Numbered from the stretch's first letter, positions 27,209 to 37,622 are shown. The stretch: 64,000 bases of DNA from Pseudomonas asturiensis (GCF_900143095.1 NZ_FRDA01000002.1:248001-312000), one strand, 5' to 3'. Numbers and translations are program-made. The notes: generated from the letters alone by a model not told the origin.

Positions 27209-29026
27209 ATGCCTCTGCGTACAGAAGTTGACTGGCGCCACGGCGCCATTCTGATTGACCCGGAACACACCCGGTTTGCCCTCTGGGCGCCGGATGCAGA
27301 CAACGTAAGCGTTGAATTGGAGGATGGTCAGTCTCTGGCCATGCTCGCCCAACCTGAAGGTTGGTTCACCCTGGAGGCTCGCTGCAAGGCGGGCGTCCAG
27401 TACCGCTTCAAGATTGACGGGGACCTGGAAGTTCCAGACCCCGCCTCCCGCGCTCAGGCCGGCGACGTGCATTCACACAGCATCGTCGTCGACCCTCTCG
27501 CCTATCAATGGCAAAACACCCACTGGCAAGGCCGACCCTGGCACGAAGCAGTCATTTACGAGCTGCATGTAGGCGCCTTGGGCGGTTACGCAGGTGTTGA
27601 AAAACGCCTTCAGCACCTGGCCGACCTGGGTGTGACCGCTATCGAGCTGATGCCGCTGGCGCAGTTTCCTGGCGACCGCAACTGGGGCTATGACGGGGTC
27701 CTGCCCTACGCTCCGCAATCGTCCTACGGCACGCCCGATCAGCTCAAACATCTGATCGACACCGCCCATGGACATGGCCTGGCAGTCATCCTGGATGTGG
27801 TCTACAACCACTTCGGTCCTGACGGCAACTACCTGGGCTGCTACGCCAAAGCGTTCTTCCGCAGGGACCTGCACACACCCTGGGGCGATGCGATCGACTT
27901 CCGACGCGAACAGGTCCGGGACTTCTTTGTCGACAATGCGCTGATGTGGCTGCAGGAATACCGCTTCGACGGGTTGCGGATGGACGCGGTTCATGCGATC
28001 CGCGACGAAACTTTCCTGCCTGAGTTTGCAGAACGGGTGCGCGCTCATATCGATCGTGACCGGCACGTGTGGCTGAATCTCGAAAACGAGTTCAATCAGG
28101 CCAGCTTGCTGCAGGGCAAGGGGTTCGACGCGCAATGGAATGACGACGGGCATAACACGCTGCACGTGCTGCTGACGGGTGAAACCGACGCCTACTACTC
28201 GGATTTTGCCCAGAAGCCGACACAGAAGCTGGCCCGCCTGCTCAGTGAAGGCTTCGTCTATCAGGGCGAACAGACCCGCCACGGTCATACCCGTGGAGAG
28301 CCCAGCGGCCACCTTTCGCCCAGCGCTTTCGTGCTGTTCTTGCAGAACCATGATCAGATCGGTAATCGAGCACTGGGCGAGCGACTGCCGCAGCTTTGCC
28401 CCGCTCCGGCACTCAAGGCGGCAACCGCGTTGCTGCTGCTTTCGCCGATGATCCCGCTGATGTTCATGGGGGATGAATGGGCTGCCAGCGAGCCGTTCCT
28501 GTTCTTCACCAGCCATCATGGCGAGCTGGCCGATGCCGTACGTGAAGGTCGTCGCAGCGAATTCGCCGACTTCGCAGCCTTCGCCGACCCGGAACGCCGC
28601 GAGCATATCCCCGACCCGAACGACGTAAAGACTTTCGAGGCTTCACGTCCGGCGTTCGGCGCGCTGAATCTGGAAACCGACATCGGACTGGATCACCAAG
28701 GCTGGCTTGACCTTTACAAGGAACTGTTGGCACTGCGCAAGCAGGCAATCGTCCCTCGCCTGCCGGGCACACAGCCGCTTGGCACCGAGGTGCTTGCCGA
28801 TCACGCCGTCAGCGCGCGCTGGCGGATGGGCGATGGCAGCCTGTTGCGCATCGACCTGAACCTGAGCGAGCACGCTGTCGCCGCCCCGCCGTCCGATGCT
28901 GCCCAGGTGATTTTCTCCACCCCCCCGAAATCGGCCGAACTTTCCCAGCCCGGTATCCTCAATCCATACACGGCCATTGTCAGCCTGACAGCAAGCGATG
29001 TGATGGAGAAACAGGATGAACAATGA
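27209..29026 (+). CDS. treZ: Malto-oligosyltrehalose trehalohydrolase
   Basis: Releases trehalose from maltooligosyl-trehalose made by TreY. The 605-aa GH13 protein has an N-terminal CBM48-like domain (FALWAPDADNVSVEL, about residues 15-100) and an (alpha/beta)8 barrel with region I DVVYNHFGPDGNY, region II FDGLRMDAVHAI (nucleophile Asp), region III LNLENEF (acid Glu) and region IV FLQNHDQIGN. The stop overlaps the malQ start by 11 nt, so the two are translationally coupled. It follows glgA by 17 bp. Confidence 0.95.
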   Translation: MPLRTEVDWRHGAILIDPEHTRFALWAPDADNVSVELEDGQSLAMLAQPEGWFTLEARCKAGVQYRFKIDGDLEVPDPASRAQAGDVHSHSIVVDPLAYQWQNTHWQGRPWHEAVIYELHVGALGGYAGVEKRLQHLADLGVTAIELMPLAQFPGDRNWGYDGVLPYAPQSSYGTPDQLKHLIDTAHGHGLAVILDVVYNHFGPDGNYLGCYAKAFFRRDLHTPWGDAIDFRREQVRDFFVDNALMWLQEYRFDGLRMDAVHAIRDETFLPEFAERVRAHIDRDRHVWLNLENEFNQASLLQGKGFDAQWNDDGHNTLHVLLTGETDAYYSDFAQKPTQKLARLLSEGFVYQGEQTRHGHTRGEPSGHLSPSAFVLFLQNHDQIGNRALGERLPQLCPAPALKAATALLLLSPMIPLMFMGDEWAASEPFLFFTSHHGELADAVREGRRSEFADFAAFADPERREHIPDPNDVKTFEASRPAFGALNLETDIGLDHQGWLDLYKELLALRKQAIVPRLPGTQPLGTEVLADHAVSARWRMGDGSLLRIDLNLSEHAVAAPPSDAAQVIFSTPPKSAELSQPGILNPYTAIVSLTASDVMEKQDEQ

Positions 29027-31094
29027 GCAATTGGAGAGGCTTGCGACCGAAGCAGGACTGTCGGTGCACTGGGTGGATGCCAACGCTCGCCCCCAGACCG
29101 TAAGTCCTGAGGTGTTGCGCAAGGTTCTGGAAGCACTGGGTTATCCCGCAGACGGTGGTGAAGCGATAGATGCCAGCCTGCAGCGTCTGCAGGCTGCCCG
29201 TCAGGGTGAAGGAGCCCCGCCACTTCTGACGGTCGATCAGGGCAGCAACCTGAATCTGGCTGACTGGTTCGCGCCGCACACGCCGTTCACCCTGCACCTG
29301 GAAGACGGCTCTTCTGTGGATGCAAAGTTGACAGCCGATGCCCAGTTACCTGCTCTGGCGGGGCCTGGGTATCAGCAACTGGATATCGCCGGGCAGCACC
29401 TGACCATTGCCGTCGCGCCCAAATCCTGTTTTAGCGTGGCGATGGCCACTGACACACAGACACCCCGCACCTGGGGCTTGACCGTTCAGCTCTATGGCTT
29501 GCGCCGCGAGGGCGATGGCGGTTTCGGGGACACTCAGGCGCTGGAAACTTTTGCCCGCGCGGCGGGCGAACGGGGCGCAGATGCTTTGGCGATCAGTCCG
29601 ATTCACGCCATGTTCGCCAGTGACCCTCAGCGCTACAGCCCGTACTCGCCGTCCAGCCGACTGTTCCTCAACAGCCTGTACGCCTCGCCCGGCGCGATTC
29701 TTGGCGAGCGCGCATGGCGTCAGGCGATCGAAGACGCCGGCGTTGCCGACGAGCTGAAACGTCTGGAGGCAATGACACTGATCGACTGGCCGGCAGCGGC
29801 CAGCGCCAAATGGAAAGCCCTGCACGCGTTGTATGAAGCGTTCAGCGCTGGCTCACACCCGCTGCACGAAGACTTCAACAGCTTTCGCCACAATGGCGGC
29901 GAGGCGCTGGAAAACCACTGTCGGTTCGAGGCACTGCGCGCAGAGTGCCCCGGCATGGGCATCAGCGATAACTGGCACGACTGGCCCGATGAACTCAAAG
30001 ACCCGCGCAGCAGCGCGGTGTCGGCGTTTGCGGCACAGCACGGGCCGCAGATCAGCTTCCATGCGTTCACCCAATGGTTGATCGCTCGAGGCCTGGAGCG
30101 GGCTCAGGTCGCAGCTCGCAGCAGTGGCATGCGTGTTGGCCTGATCGCCGACCTTGCAGTAGGTGCCGATGGTGCTGGCAGCCAGGCATGGAGCCGTCAG
30201 GATGAGCTGTTGTCTGCGCTGACCGTGGGCGCACCGCCTGACATCCTCAATCGCGCGGGTCAGAGCTGGGGCATTTCAGCGTTCTCGCCCGACGGCCTCA
30301 AGCGCAACGGCTTTCGCGCCTTTATCGAAATGCTGCGGGCCAATTTCGCCCACGCAGGTGGCCTGCGCATTGACCATGTAATGGGGCTACAGCGCCTGTG
30401 GGTCGTACCGCTTGGATCGCCTCCGAGCGAAGGGGCATACCTGAATTATCCGCTGGATGACATGCTGCGGCTGTTGAGCCTTGAGTCCTATCGCCACAAG
30501 GCCATCGTGCTGGGCGAAGACCTCGGTACGGTGCCGGAGGGTCTGAGTGAGAAGCTCAGCGCTCGAGCCATGCTGGGCATGCGCGTGCTGTTGTTCGAAC
30601 AGAACAATGGCCAGTTCAAGCCTATTCTGGACTGGTCCGACGAAGCACTGGCCACCACCAGCACCCATGACTTGCCCACGTTGGCCGGCTGGCTCAGCGA
30701 GCTGGACATCGAATGGAATGCGCGACTCGGTCATGTAGACGCCCAGAGTGAACAACACTGGCGTGAAGAACGCGCCCGCGAATACGACGGCCTGCGCCGG
30801 GCCCTCAGTCAGAGCAACGAAGGCCTGAGCGAGGACACCGAAGACGCGGCGCAGATCATCGACGCCAGCATCCGTTATCTGGGCCACACCCGCGCGCCAC
30901 TGGTGCTGCTGCCTATCGAAGACGCATTGGGCGTGCAGGAACAGGCCAATCTGCCAGGCACTATCGACAGCCACCCTAACTGGCGCAGACGCCTTCCCGG
31001 TGATGCCGCCACACTCCTTGACAATGAACATGCTGCTCGACGACTGGAATTGCTGTCCCAATCCCGGCTGCAAGCTGCGGAGCGTGACCAATGA
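29016..31094 (+). CDS. malQ: 4-alpha-glucanotransferase (amylomaltase)
   Basis: Disproportionates maltodextrins, remodelling the short chains handled by TreY/TreZ. The 692-aa GH77 protein has an N-terminal extension (about 1-140) before the barrel. GH77 motifs include FSPDGLKRNGFRAFIEMLRANF, the nucleophile region LRIDHVMGLQRLWVVP, the acid-base VLGEDLGTVPEG and STHDLPTLAGW with the stabiliser Asp. It overlaps treZ upstream and treY downstream (ATGA), placing it in a fully coupled operon. Confidence 0.94.
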   Translation: MNNEQLERLATEAGLSVHWVDANARPQTVSPEVLRKVLEALGYPADGGEAIDASLQRLQAARQGEGAPPLLTVDQGSNLNLADWFAPHTPFTLHLEDGSSVDAKLTADAQLPALAGPGYQQLDIAGQHLTIAVAPKSCFSVAMATDTQTPRTWGLTVQLYGLRREGDGGFGDTQALETFARAAGERGADALAISPIHAMFASDPQRYSPYSPSSRLFLNSLYASPGAILGERAWRQAIEDAGVADELKRLEAMTLIDWPAAASAKWKALHALYEAFSAGSHPLHEDFNSFRHNGGEALENHCRFEALRAECPGMGISDNWHDWPDELKDPRSSAVSAFAAQHGPQISFHAFTQWLIARGLERAQVAARSSGMRVGLIADLAVGADGAGSQAWSRQDELLSALTVGAPPDILNRAGQSWGISAFSPDGLKRNGFRAFIEMLRANFAHAGGLRIDHVMGLQRLWVVPLGSPPSEGAYLNYPLDDMLRLLSLESYRHKAIVLGEDLGTVPEGLSEKLSARAMLGMRVLLFEQNNGQFKPILDWSDEALATTSTHDLPTLAGWLSELDIEWNARLGHVDAQSEQHWREERAREYDGLRRALSQSNEGLSEDTEDAAQIIDASIRYLGHTRAPLVLLPIEDALGVQEQANLPGTIDSHPNWRRRLPGDAATLLDNEHAARRLELLSQSRLQAAERDQ

Positions 31095-33874
31095 ACCGTC
31101 CACTACAACCGTTGAGAGCCACACAACGTCTTCAGTTTCATAAAGACTTCACGCTCGATGATGCCGTGCCGCTGGTGCCTTACTTTGCCAGCCTCGGCAT
31201 CAGCCACCTCTACGCTTCACCGATTCTCAAAGCGCGCGCGGGCTCGATGCACGGCTACGACGTGGTGGACCCGACCGTCATCAACCCGGAGCTGGGCGGC
31301 GAACCTGCCCTGCTCCGTCTGGTGGCGGCGTTGCGTGAACACGGGATGGGGCTGATCCTCGACATCGTATCCAACCACATGGCAGTGGGCGGTGCGGACA
31401 ATCCCTGGTGGCTCGACTTGCTCGAATGGGGGCGTCGCAGCCCGTACGCAGATTTCTTCGACATTCAGTGGAACTCGCCTGATCCACTGCTGGCCGGGCA
31501 ACTGTTGCTGCCGTTCCTCAGCAGCGATTACGGCACCGTCCTGCAAGCCGGAGAAATCCCGTTGCGCTTCGATGCGCAACGCGGCGCCTTCTACATCGAG
31601 CACTACCAGCACCACTTCCCGGTGTGCCCGAGCACCTACGATTCGCTCCTGACAGGCGTCGAACAGCCACAGCTGAAAGAGCTTGGCTTGCGCTTCGCCG
31701 CCCTGAACAACTACCCGCAAGCTTACGAGCGGGCGCGTCAGGCCAAGGCTGAACTGGCCGAGCTGGCGAAGGATCCACAGGTACTCACAGCCATTGAGCA
31801 GGTGATTGCGCGCTTCGACTCCAGCAAGCCTGAGGGTTTTGATCGGCTCCACCAGTTGCTGGAACGGCAGTATTACCGTCTGGCCAGTTGGCGCACCGCG
31901 GGCGACGACATCAATTGGCGGCGTTTCTTCGACATCAACGAGCTGGGCGGTCTGCGTGTCGAACGACCTAACGTCTTCGAAGCCACCCATGGCAAGATTT
32001 TCCAGCTGATTGCCGATGGCCTCATCGACGGCCTGCGTATCGACCATATCGATGGACTCGCGAACCCTCGGGGCTACGGACGCAAGCTGCATCGTCGTGT
32101 TCAGGGCCTGCTGAGCCAGCGCCCTGCCGACGCCAGACTGACGCACCTGCCTATCTTTGTCGAAAAAATCCTCGGGCCTGACGAGCCGTTGCGCCAGGAC
32201 TGGAGCGTGGACGGTACGACCGGCTACGAGTTCATGAATCAGGTTTCTCTGCTGCAACACGACCCCAAGGGCGAAGCGCCGCTGGGCGAACTGTGGAGCC
32301 GCCTGAGCGAACGCACCGCTGACTTCGACGAAGAGGTGCTGGTCGCGCGCGACCTGGTGTTGCACGGCACACTGGCAGGCGACTTCGAGAACGTTGCCCA
32401 GTCATTGCTGCAGGTTGCCCGCAGCGACCTGATGAGCCGGGACCTGACGCTGGGCGCGATTCGCCGGGCGTTGCTGGCCCTGATCGTCAACTTCCCGGTC
32501 TACCGCACTTACATCAGCGTGTGCGGGCGCTCGGCAGAAGATGAGCGATTCTTTCAACAGGCCATGGACGGCGCACGCTCGACACTGAACGAAGGCGACT
32601 GGCCGGTGCTGGATTACCTGGCCCGCTGGCTGGGAGGTGAGTCGTGGAGAAAGCTGCCACGCGGCCACTTGCGCAAGCTGTACAAGAACGCCTGCGTGCG
32701 CTTCCAGCAACTGACCTCCCCTGTTGCCGCCAAATCGGTTGAAGACACGTCGTTCTACCGCTCTGCCGTGCTGCTGTCGCGCAACGATGTCGGTTTTCAT
32801 CCGCAACATTTCAGTGCGCCAGTGGAAGCCTTTCACCAGGCCTGCCTCCAGCGTATGGAGACGTTTCCGAACAACCTGCTAGCGACTGCGACCCACGACC
32901 ATAAGCGTGGGGAAGACACGCGCACGCGCCTCGCGGTGCTCAGTGAATGTGCCGACTGGTACGCCGAGCAGGTCGAACGCTGGCGACAGCTGGCAGCGCC
33001 GCTCAAGGGTGATGAGCCCACAATCAGTGCGGGCGACGAACTGATGCTCTATCAGGCGCTGCTGGGCAGTTGGCCACTTGAACTGGAAGGCGAGCAGGCG
33101 CACGAGGAATATGCCAGGCGCATGGTGCAGTGGCAGGAAAAGGCGCTGCGCGAGGCCAAGCTGCAAAGCAGCTGGAGTGCGCCGAACCAGCCGTATGAGG
33201 CTGCTTGCAGGGAGTTTCTGCAACGTCTGCTGCTGGCCCCGGAAGCGCTCGCGTTACGTCAGTCGTTGAGTGCCACCGCCAATCGCATTGCCACTGCAGG
33301 CGCACTCAATAGTCTGGCGCAAACCTTGCTACGCTTGACCGTACCGGGTGTGCCGGATCTGTATCAAGGCACGGAGTTCTGGGATTTCAGTCTGGTGGAT
33401 CCGGACAACCGCCGGCCTGTGGATTACCCGGCTCGGGAGCAGGCGTTGAAGGACAACGTCAGTGCGCCGGATCTGCTGGGTCAGTGGCAGGACGGCCGGA
33501 TCAAACAGGCACTGATCGCAGCAGCGCTGAACGTGCGCAGTGCACATTCCGCGCTGTTCAGCGAAGGAGCGTATGTGCCTCTGGAAGTGAAAGGCAGTCA
33601 GGCGCATCGGGTGCTGGCTTTTGCACGCACAACGCAGCACGAGCGGGCAATCGTCGTGGTGCCACGCACATGCAGTGAACTATTGGGCACCGCGCAGGCT
33701 CCATTCATTAACGCTGCTCAATGGGGCGACACTCACATCGTCGTGCCGTTTGCCGATTCGCAACTACAGTGGAAGGGCCTCTTTTCTGACATCGTCGTAA
33801 CGAGTGCTGGGGAAATACCACTCAGTGCGGCGCTTGAAGAATTTTCTGTCAATTTGCTTATTCAAACTATGTGA
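31091..33874 (+). CDS. treY: Maltooligosyl trehalose synthase
   Basis: Intramolecular transglucosylase converting the reducing-end alpha-1,4 bond of maltodextrin to the alpha,alpha-1,1 bond of trehalose. The 927-aa GH13 protein has the typical TreY opening (LRATQRLQFHKDFTLDDAV, then YFASLGISHLYASPIL), region I DIVSNHM, region II GLRIDHIDGLANP with the nucleophile Asp, region III VEKILGPDEPL with Glu, and a late TATHDHKRGEDTRTR that carries the third acid. The start ATG overlaps the malQ stop by 4 nt. The large size is normal for TreY. Confidence 0.96.
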   Translation: MNRPLQPLRATQRLQFHKDFTLDDAVPLVPYFASLGISHLYASPILKARAGSMHGYDVVDPTVINPELGGEPALLRLVAALREHGMGLILDIVSNHMAVGGADNPWWLDLLEWGRRSPYADFFDIQWNSPDPLLAGQLLLPFLSSDYGTVLQAGEIPLRFDAQRGAFYIEHYQHHFPVCPSTYDSLLTGVEQPQLKELGLRFAALNNYPQAYERARQAKAELAELAKDPQVLTAIEQVIARFDSSKPEGFDRLHQLLERQYYRLASWRTAGDDINWRRFFDINELGGLRVERPNVFEATHGKIFQLIADGLIDGLRIDHIDGLANPRGYGRKLHRRVQGLLSQRPADARLTHLPIFVEKILGPDEPLRQDWSVDGTTGYEFMNQVSLLQHDPKGEAPLGELWSRLSERTADFDEEVLVARDLVLHGTLAGDFENVAQSLLQVARSDLMSRDLTLGAIRRALLALIVNFPVYRTYISVCGRSAEDERFFQQAMDGARSTLNEGDWPVLDYLARWLGGESWRKLPRGHLRKLYKNACVRFQQLTSPVAAKSVEDTSFYRSAVLLSRNDVGFHPQHFSAPVEAFHQACLQRMETFPNNLLATATHDHKRGEDTRTRLAVLSECADWYAEQVERWRQLAAPLKGDEPTISAGDELMLYQALLGSWPLELEGEQAHEEYARRMVQWQEKALREAKLQSSWSAPNQPYEAACREFLQRLLLAPEALALRQSLSATANRIATAGALNSLAQTLLRLTVPGVPDLYQGTEFWDFSLVDPDNRRPVDYPAREQALKDNVSAPDLLGQWQDGRIKQALIAAALNVRSAHSALFSEGAYVPLEVKGSQAHRVLAFARTTQHERAIVVVPRTCSELLGTAQAPFINAAQWGDTHIVVPFADSQLQWKGLFSDIVVTSAGEIPLSAALEEFSVNLLIQTM

Positions 33875-33891
33875 TACCTGGGAGTGTCGAG

Positions 33892-34272
33892 ATGAGTGCC
33901 GACGAAAAAAGAATCCGTGAATTCGCCTATCAAATCTGGGAGTCCGAGGGTAAACCTTCGGGGCATGATGCCCGTCACTGGGAGATGGCACGCAAACTGG
34001 CTGAAGCAGAAGCGCTTGCGCCGGACAAGACTACTGCGCGTAAAGCCAGCAAACCCAAGCTGCCTGAAGTAGACACCGCCAAGGCACCGGCAAAAGGACC
34101 GGCCAAGTCTGTGGCCAAGGCTCCTCCCACGCCTAAACCTGCCGCTTCCAAACCGGCACCGGCGGCGAAGGCAAAGCCTGCTCCCAAGCCAAAGGCAACC
34201 CCTGCAGCCAATGAAACCGATGCATCCGCCAAGCCAGCACCGAAGAAACCGCGCAAGCCATCGAATACTTGA
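33892..34272 (+). CDS. DUF2934 protein with Ala/Lys/Pro-rich tail
   Basis: A 126-aa protein. Residues 1-40 form the DUF2934 domain (IREFAYQIWESEGKPSGHDARHWEMA), a small predicted helical module found widely beside glg/tre genes. The rest is a low-complexity, highly basic tail of Ala, Lys and Pro (KPAPAAKAKPAPKPKATPAA), suggesting a disordered, nucleic-acid- or polymer-binding region. ATG 33892 is 17 bp after treY and has a GGGAG ribosome site. Role unknown; position implies a link to the glycogen/trehalose operon. Confidence 0.8.
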   Translation: MSADEKRIREFAYQIWESEGKPSGHDARHWEMARKLAEAEALAPDKTTARKASKPKLPEVDTAKAPAKGPAKSVAKAPPTPKPAASKPAPAAKAKPAPKPKATPAANETDASAKPAPKKPRKPSNT

Positions 34273-34428
34273 AACTCTTCTGTTCTCAAACAAGTCCATT
34301 GCAGCAGGCCTCATCTGAACCCAGGTGAGGCTTGCGGTAACCCCCACTTTAACTTCAGTGTTGAAGCCCGCTCGGCTTCGATAACGGTTTCGGCCGCTTA
34401 GAAAATCATTCGACGTCAGGAAGGCAGC

Positions 34429-36612
34429 ATGAATACGAAGTCCACACCCGCGGCAGATGAAAGTTCGGCCACACCAGAAAACCCTGCCAGTAGCCCGTCA
34501 CGCATTCGTGAAGGACTGCCCTTTCCCCTCGGTGCCAGCTGGGATGGCCTGGGTGTCAACTTTGCGATCTTCTCGGCGAATGCCACGAAGGTGGAGCTGT
34601 GTCTGTTCGATTCCACAGGTGAAGTGGAGCTGGAACGCATCGAACTGCCGGAATACACCGACGAGACCTTCCACGGCTACCTACCCGACGCTCACCCGGG
34701 TCTGATCTACGGCTATCGTGTGTACGGCCCGTACGACCCGAAGAACGGGCATCGTTTCAACCATAACAAGCTGCTGATCGACCCTTATGCCAAGCAATTG
34801 GTCGGCGAGTTGAAATGGTCCGAAGCCCTGTTCGGCTATACGATCGGCCACCCCGACGGCGACCTGAGCTTCGATGAACGCGACAGCGCACCGTTTGTTC
34901 CCAAGAGCAAGGTGATCGACCCTGCTTACACGTGGGGCCGCGATCAGCGTGTCGGTACGCCGTGGGACAAGACCATCGTTTACGAGACCCATGTACGCGG
35001 TTACACCATGCGTCATCCGTCGGTGCCGGAAGAACTGCGTGGCACGTTCGCAGGCCTGGGATCGGCCGATGTTGTTGATCACATCCGCAAGCTGGGTGTC
35101 ACCTCGGTCGAGCTGCTGCCGATCCACGCCTTCGTCAACGACCAGCACCTGCTGCAAAAAGGCATGACCAACTACTGGGGCTACAACAGCATCGCGTTCT
35201 TTGCCCCGGACCCGCGCTACCTGGCTCACGGCAAGATCGCCGAGTTCAAGGAAATGGTCGCGCACATGCACCATGCCGGGCTGGAAGTGATTCTGGACGT
35301 GGTCTACAACCACACGGCTGAAGGCAACGAGCTGGGCCCGACCCTTTCCATGCGCGGTATCGACAACGCGTCGTACTACCGACTGATGCCGGACGACAAG
35401 CGCTATTACATCAACGATTCGGGCACGGGCAACACGCTCGACCTCAGCCACCCCTGTGTGCTGCAGATGGTCACCGACTCGCTGCGCTACTGGGCTTCGG
35501 AAATGCATGTCGACGGTTTCCGCTTCGACCTGGCAACCATTCTGGGTCGTTACCATGATGGCTTCGACGAGCGTCACAGCTTCCTGGTCGCCTGCCGCCA
35601 GGACCCGGTCCTGCGTCAGGTCAAGCTTATCGCCGAGCCCTGGGACTGCGGCCCGGGTGGTTATCAGGTCGGTGGTTTCCCGCCGGGCTGGATGGAATGG
35701 AACGACAAGTTCCGCGACACCGTACGTGCCTTCTGGAAGGGCGATGAAGGTCAACTGGCCGACTTCGCTGCCCGCATGACGGCTTCGGGCAACATGTTCA
35801 ACCAGCGCGGTCGTCGCCCTCAGGCTTCGGTCAACTTCATCACCGCGCATGACGGGTTCACCCTGCATGACCTGGTGTCGTACAACGACAAGCACAACGA
35901 AGCCAACGACGAAAACAACCAGGATGGCAGCAATAACAACCTGTCATGGAACCATGGTGTCGAAGGCCCGACCGAAGACGCGGAAATCAACACCCTGCGT
36001 TTGCGCCAGATGCGCAACTTCTTCGCGACCCTGCTTCTGGCCCAAGGCACGCCGATGATTGTGGCCGGTGACGAGTTTGCCCGCACACAGCACGGCAATA
36101 ACAACGCCTACTGCCAAGACAGTGAAATTGGCTGGGTCAACTGGGATCTGGATGGTGACGGCGAAGCGCTGCTGAAGTTTGTCACCCGCGTGATCAAGCT
36201 TCGTCAGAGCTACCCGATCCTGCGCCGCAGTCGCTTCCTGGTAGGCGATTACAACGAGGAAATCGGCGTCAAGGATGTCACCTGGCTCTCGCCGGACGGC
36301 ACCGAGATGACCGTTGAGCAATGGCATGACGCCAACGGCCGCTGCCTGGGTATGCTCATGGATGGTCGCGCGCAGGAAACCGGCATTATTCGTCCGGGTG
36401 CCGACGCCACGCTGCTGCTGGTGGTCAACGCGCATCACGAAGGCGTCAACTTCAAGCTGCCGGAAGTCCCTGAGGGCACGCATTACACCTGCTTGATCGA
36501 CACCAATCAGGACGATGCGCGCAGCAAGGAAACCTTCGGTTTCGGCAGTGAATACATGGTCACTCCCCGCTCGCTGTTGCTGTTTGAACTCAAGCGCGAA
36601 GACCAGCAATGA
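34429..36612 (+). CDS. glgX: Glycogen debranching enzyme (GlgX/TreX, isoamylase type)
   Basis: Hydrolyses alpha-1,6 branches to free linear chains for TreY; often called treX in trehalose clusters. The 727-aa GH13 protein starts with a CBM48 domain (PLGASWDGLGVNFAIFSANATKVELCLF, split by convention at residue 40) and has region I DVVYNHTAEGNE, region II VDGFRFDLATILG with the nucleophile, region III LIAEPWDCGPGGY with the acid Glu, and region IV NFITAHDGFTLHDLVSYN. It is separated from treY-DUF2934 by 156 bp, so may have its own promoter. Its stop overlaps the next gene (ATGA). Confidence 0.95.
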   Translation: MNTKSTPAADESSATPENPASSPSRIREGLPFPLGASWDGLGVNFAIFSANATKVELCLFDSTGEVELERIELPEYTDETFHGYLPDAHPGLIYGYRVYGPYDPKNGHRFNHNKLLIDPYAKQLVGELKWSEALFGYTIGHPDGDLSFDERDSAPFVPKSKVIDPAYTWGRDQRVGTPWDKTIVYETHVRGYTMRHPSVPEELRGTFAGLGSADVVDHIRKLGVTSVELLPIHAFVNDQHLLQKGMTNYWGYNSIAFFAPDPRYLAHGKIAEFKEMVAHMHHAGLEVILDVVYNHTAEGNELGPTLSMRGIDNASYYRLMPDDKRYYINDSGTGNTLDLSHPCVLQMVTDSLRYWASEMHVDGFRFDLATILGRYHDGFDERHSFLVACRQDPVLRQVKLIAEPWDCGPGGYQVGGFPPGWMEWNDKFRDTVRAFWKGDEGQLADFAARMTASGNMFNQRGRRPQASVNFITAHDGFTLHDLVSYNDKHNEANDENNQDGSNNNLSWNHGVEGPTEDAEINTLRLRQMRNFFATLLLAQGTPMIVAGDEFARTQHGNNNAYCQDSEIGWVNWDLDGDGEALLKFVTRVIKLRQSYPILRRSRFLVGDYNEEIGVKDVTWLSPDGTEMTVEQWHDANGRCLGMLMDGRAQETGIIRPGADATLLLVVNAHHEGVNFKLPEVPEGTHYTCLIDTNQDDARSKETFGFGSEYMVTPRSLLLFELKREDQQ

Positions 36613-37622
36613 CAGAGGCCTTGAGCGAGTTTCTCGACTGGCGCAGGCACGGCTATGCCGACACGCGTGCGCTTGGCGAGTGCTTGCAGGCCGTCGTCAA
36701 CGAAGGGCTCGACCAGATCCCCCTGCCTGCCAGCGGCCAGACGCTTGAGCGCTGGCAGGCACTGGCCTGCGTTGCAGGCCACGATCTGGGGTTATGCAAG
36801 TTGTACGAGGGGCACACCGACGCCTTGGCGATCATGGCGGAACTGGGTGCCCCGCCCCCCGAACAATTCAGTACCTGGGGTACGTGGGCGGCCGAGCCGC
36901 CTCAGGCCCGGGTACTTCTGAGCGGCGAAGGTGACTCGCTCAGGCTCAACGGCCGCAAGGCCTGGTGCTCAGGTGCGTCCGCGCTGAGTCATGCCCTGAT
37001 GACCGTCTGGGATGAAGAACAACAGCAGCAACTGGTGGCCGTGGCGCTGGATCAGCCCGGCGTACAGGTCAGCACGGATGGCTGGCGCGCAGTGGGTATG
37101 GGCGCGACCGGCAGTGTGGATGTGCTGTTCGATCAGGCTGTCGCGCAGCGCGTGGGTTCTCCCGGCGACTACCTGAACCGCGCAGGCTTCTGGCAGGGCG
37201 GGATCGGCATCGCAGCATGCTGGTACGGCGCATCGCGCGCCATTGCTCAACGCCTGTTACAGCAAGCGGGCAAGCGCAACGAACCCCACGCGCTGGCCCA
37301 TTTGGGTACGGTTGATGTGGCGCTCTATAGTGCCGGCAGCCTGTTGCAGGCCGCCGCATCGCAACTGGACCACACCCCGCACGCACATGCCGAGCTACTG
37401 GCCAGACGCTGTCGTGCCGCTGTCGAAGCAAGCGCCGAACAGGTTATTCGTAACGCGGGACGCGCCCTCGGTGCCGGCCCGTATTGCAAGGATGCGCAAT
37501 TCGCACGGCTGATTGCCGACTTGCCCGTGTTCCTGCGCCAGAGTCACGCCGAACAGGACCTTGCGCAATTGGGTCAGCAGCTTGCCGATCAATTACCCGT
37601 CAGCCAATTGTGGTCGCTATGA
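36609..37622 (+). CDS. Acyl-CoA dehydrogenase-like flavoprotein (short)
   Basis: A 337-aa protein related to acyl-CoA dehydrogenases but shorter than the usual 380 aa. The mid-domain pattern LNGRKAWCSGASALSHALM and the later VGMGATGSVDVLFDQ match the FAD-binding beta domain; the C-terminal helical domain (GQWQ-like FWQGGIGIAACWYGASRAIAQ) is present but I cannot see the canonical catalytic Glu, so it may act on an unusual substrate or be non-dehydrogenating. It is translationally coupled to glgX (4-nt overlap) and to the PIG-L gene (4-nt overlap). Pathway unknown. Confidence 0.75.
   Translation: MTEALSEFLDWRRHGYADTRALGECLQAVVNEGLDQIPLPASGQTLERWQALACVAGHDLGLCKLYEGHTDALAIMAELGAPPPEQFSTWGTWAAEPPQARVLLSGEGDSLRLNGRKAWCSGASALSHALMTVWDEEQQQQLVAVALDQPGVQVSTDGWRAVGMGATGSVDVLFDQAVAQRVGSPGDYLNRAGFWQGGIGIAACWYGASRAIAQRLLQQAGKRNEPHALAHLGTVDVALYSAGSLLQAAASQLDHTPHAHAELLARRCRAAVEASAEQVIRNAGRALGAGPYCKDAQFARLIADLPVFLRQSHAEQDLAQLGQQLADQLPVSQLWSL

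Noticed and set aside
34681..35895. 404-aa frame antisense to glgX
   Set aside because: Overlaps glgX catalytic motifs on the other strand; no independent evidence.
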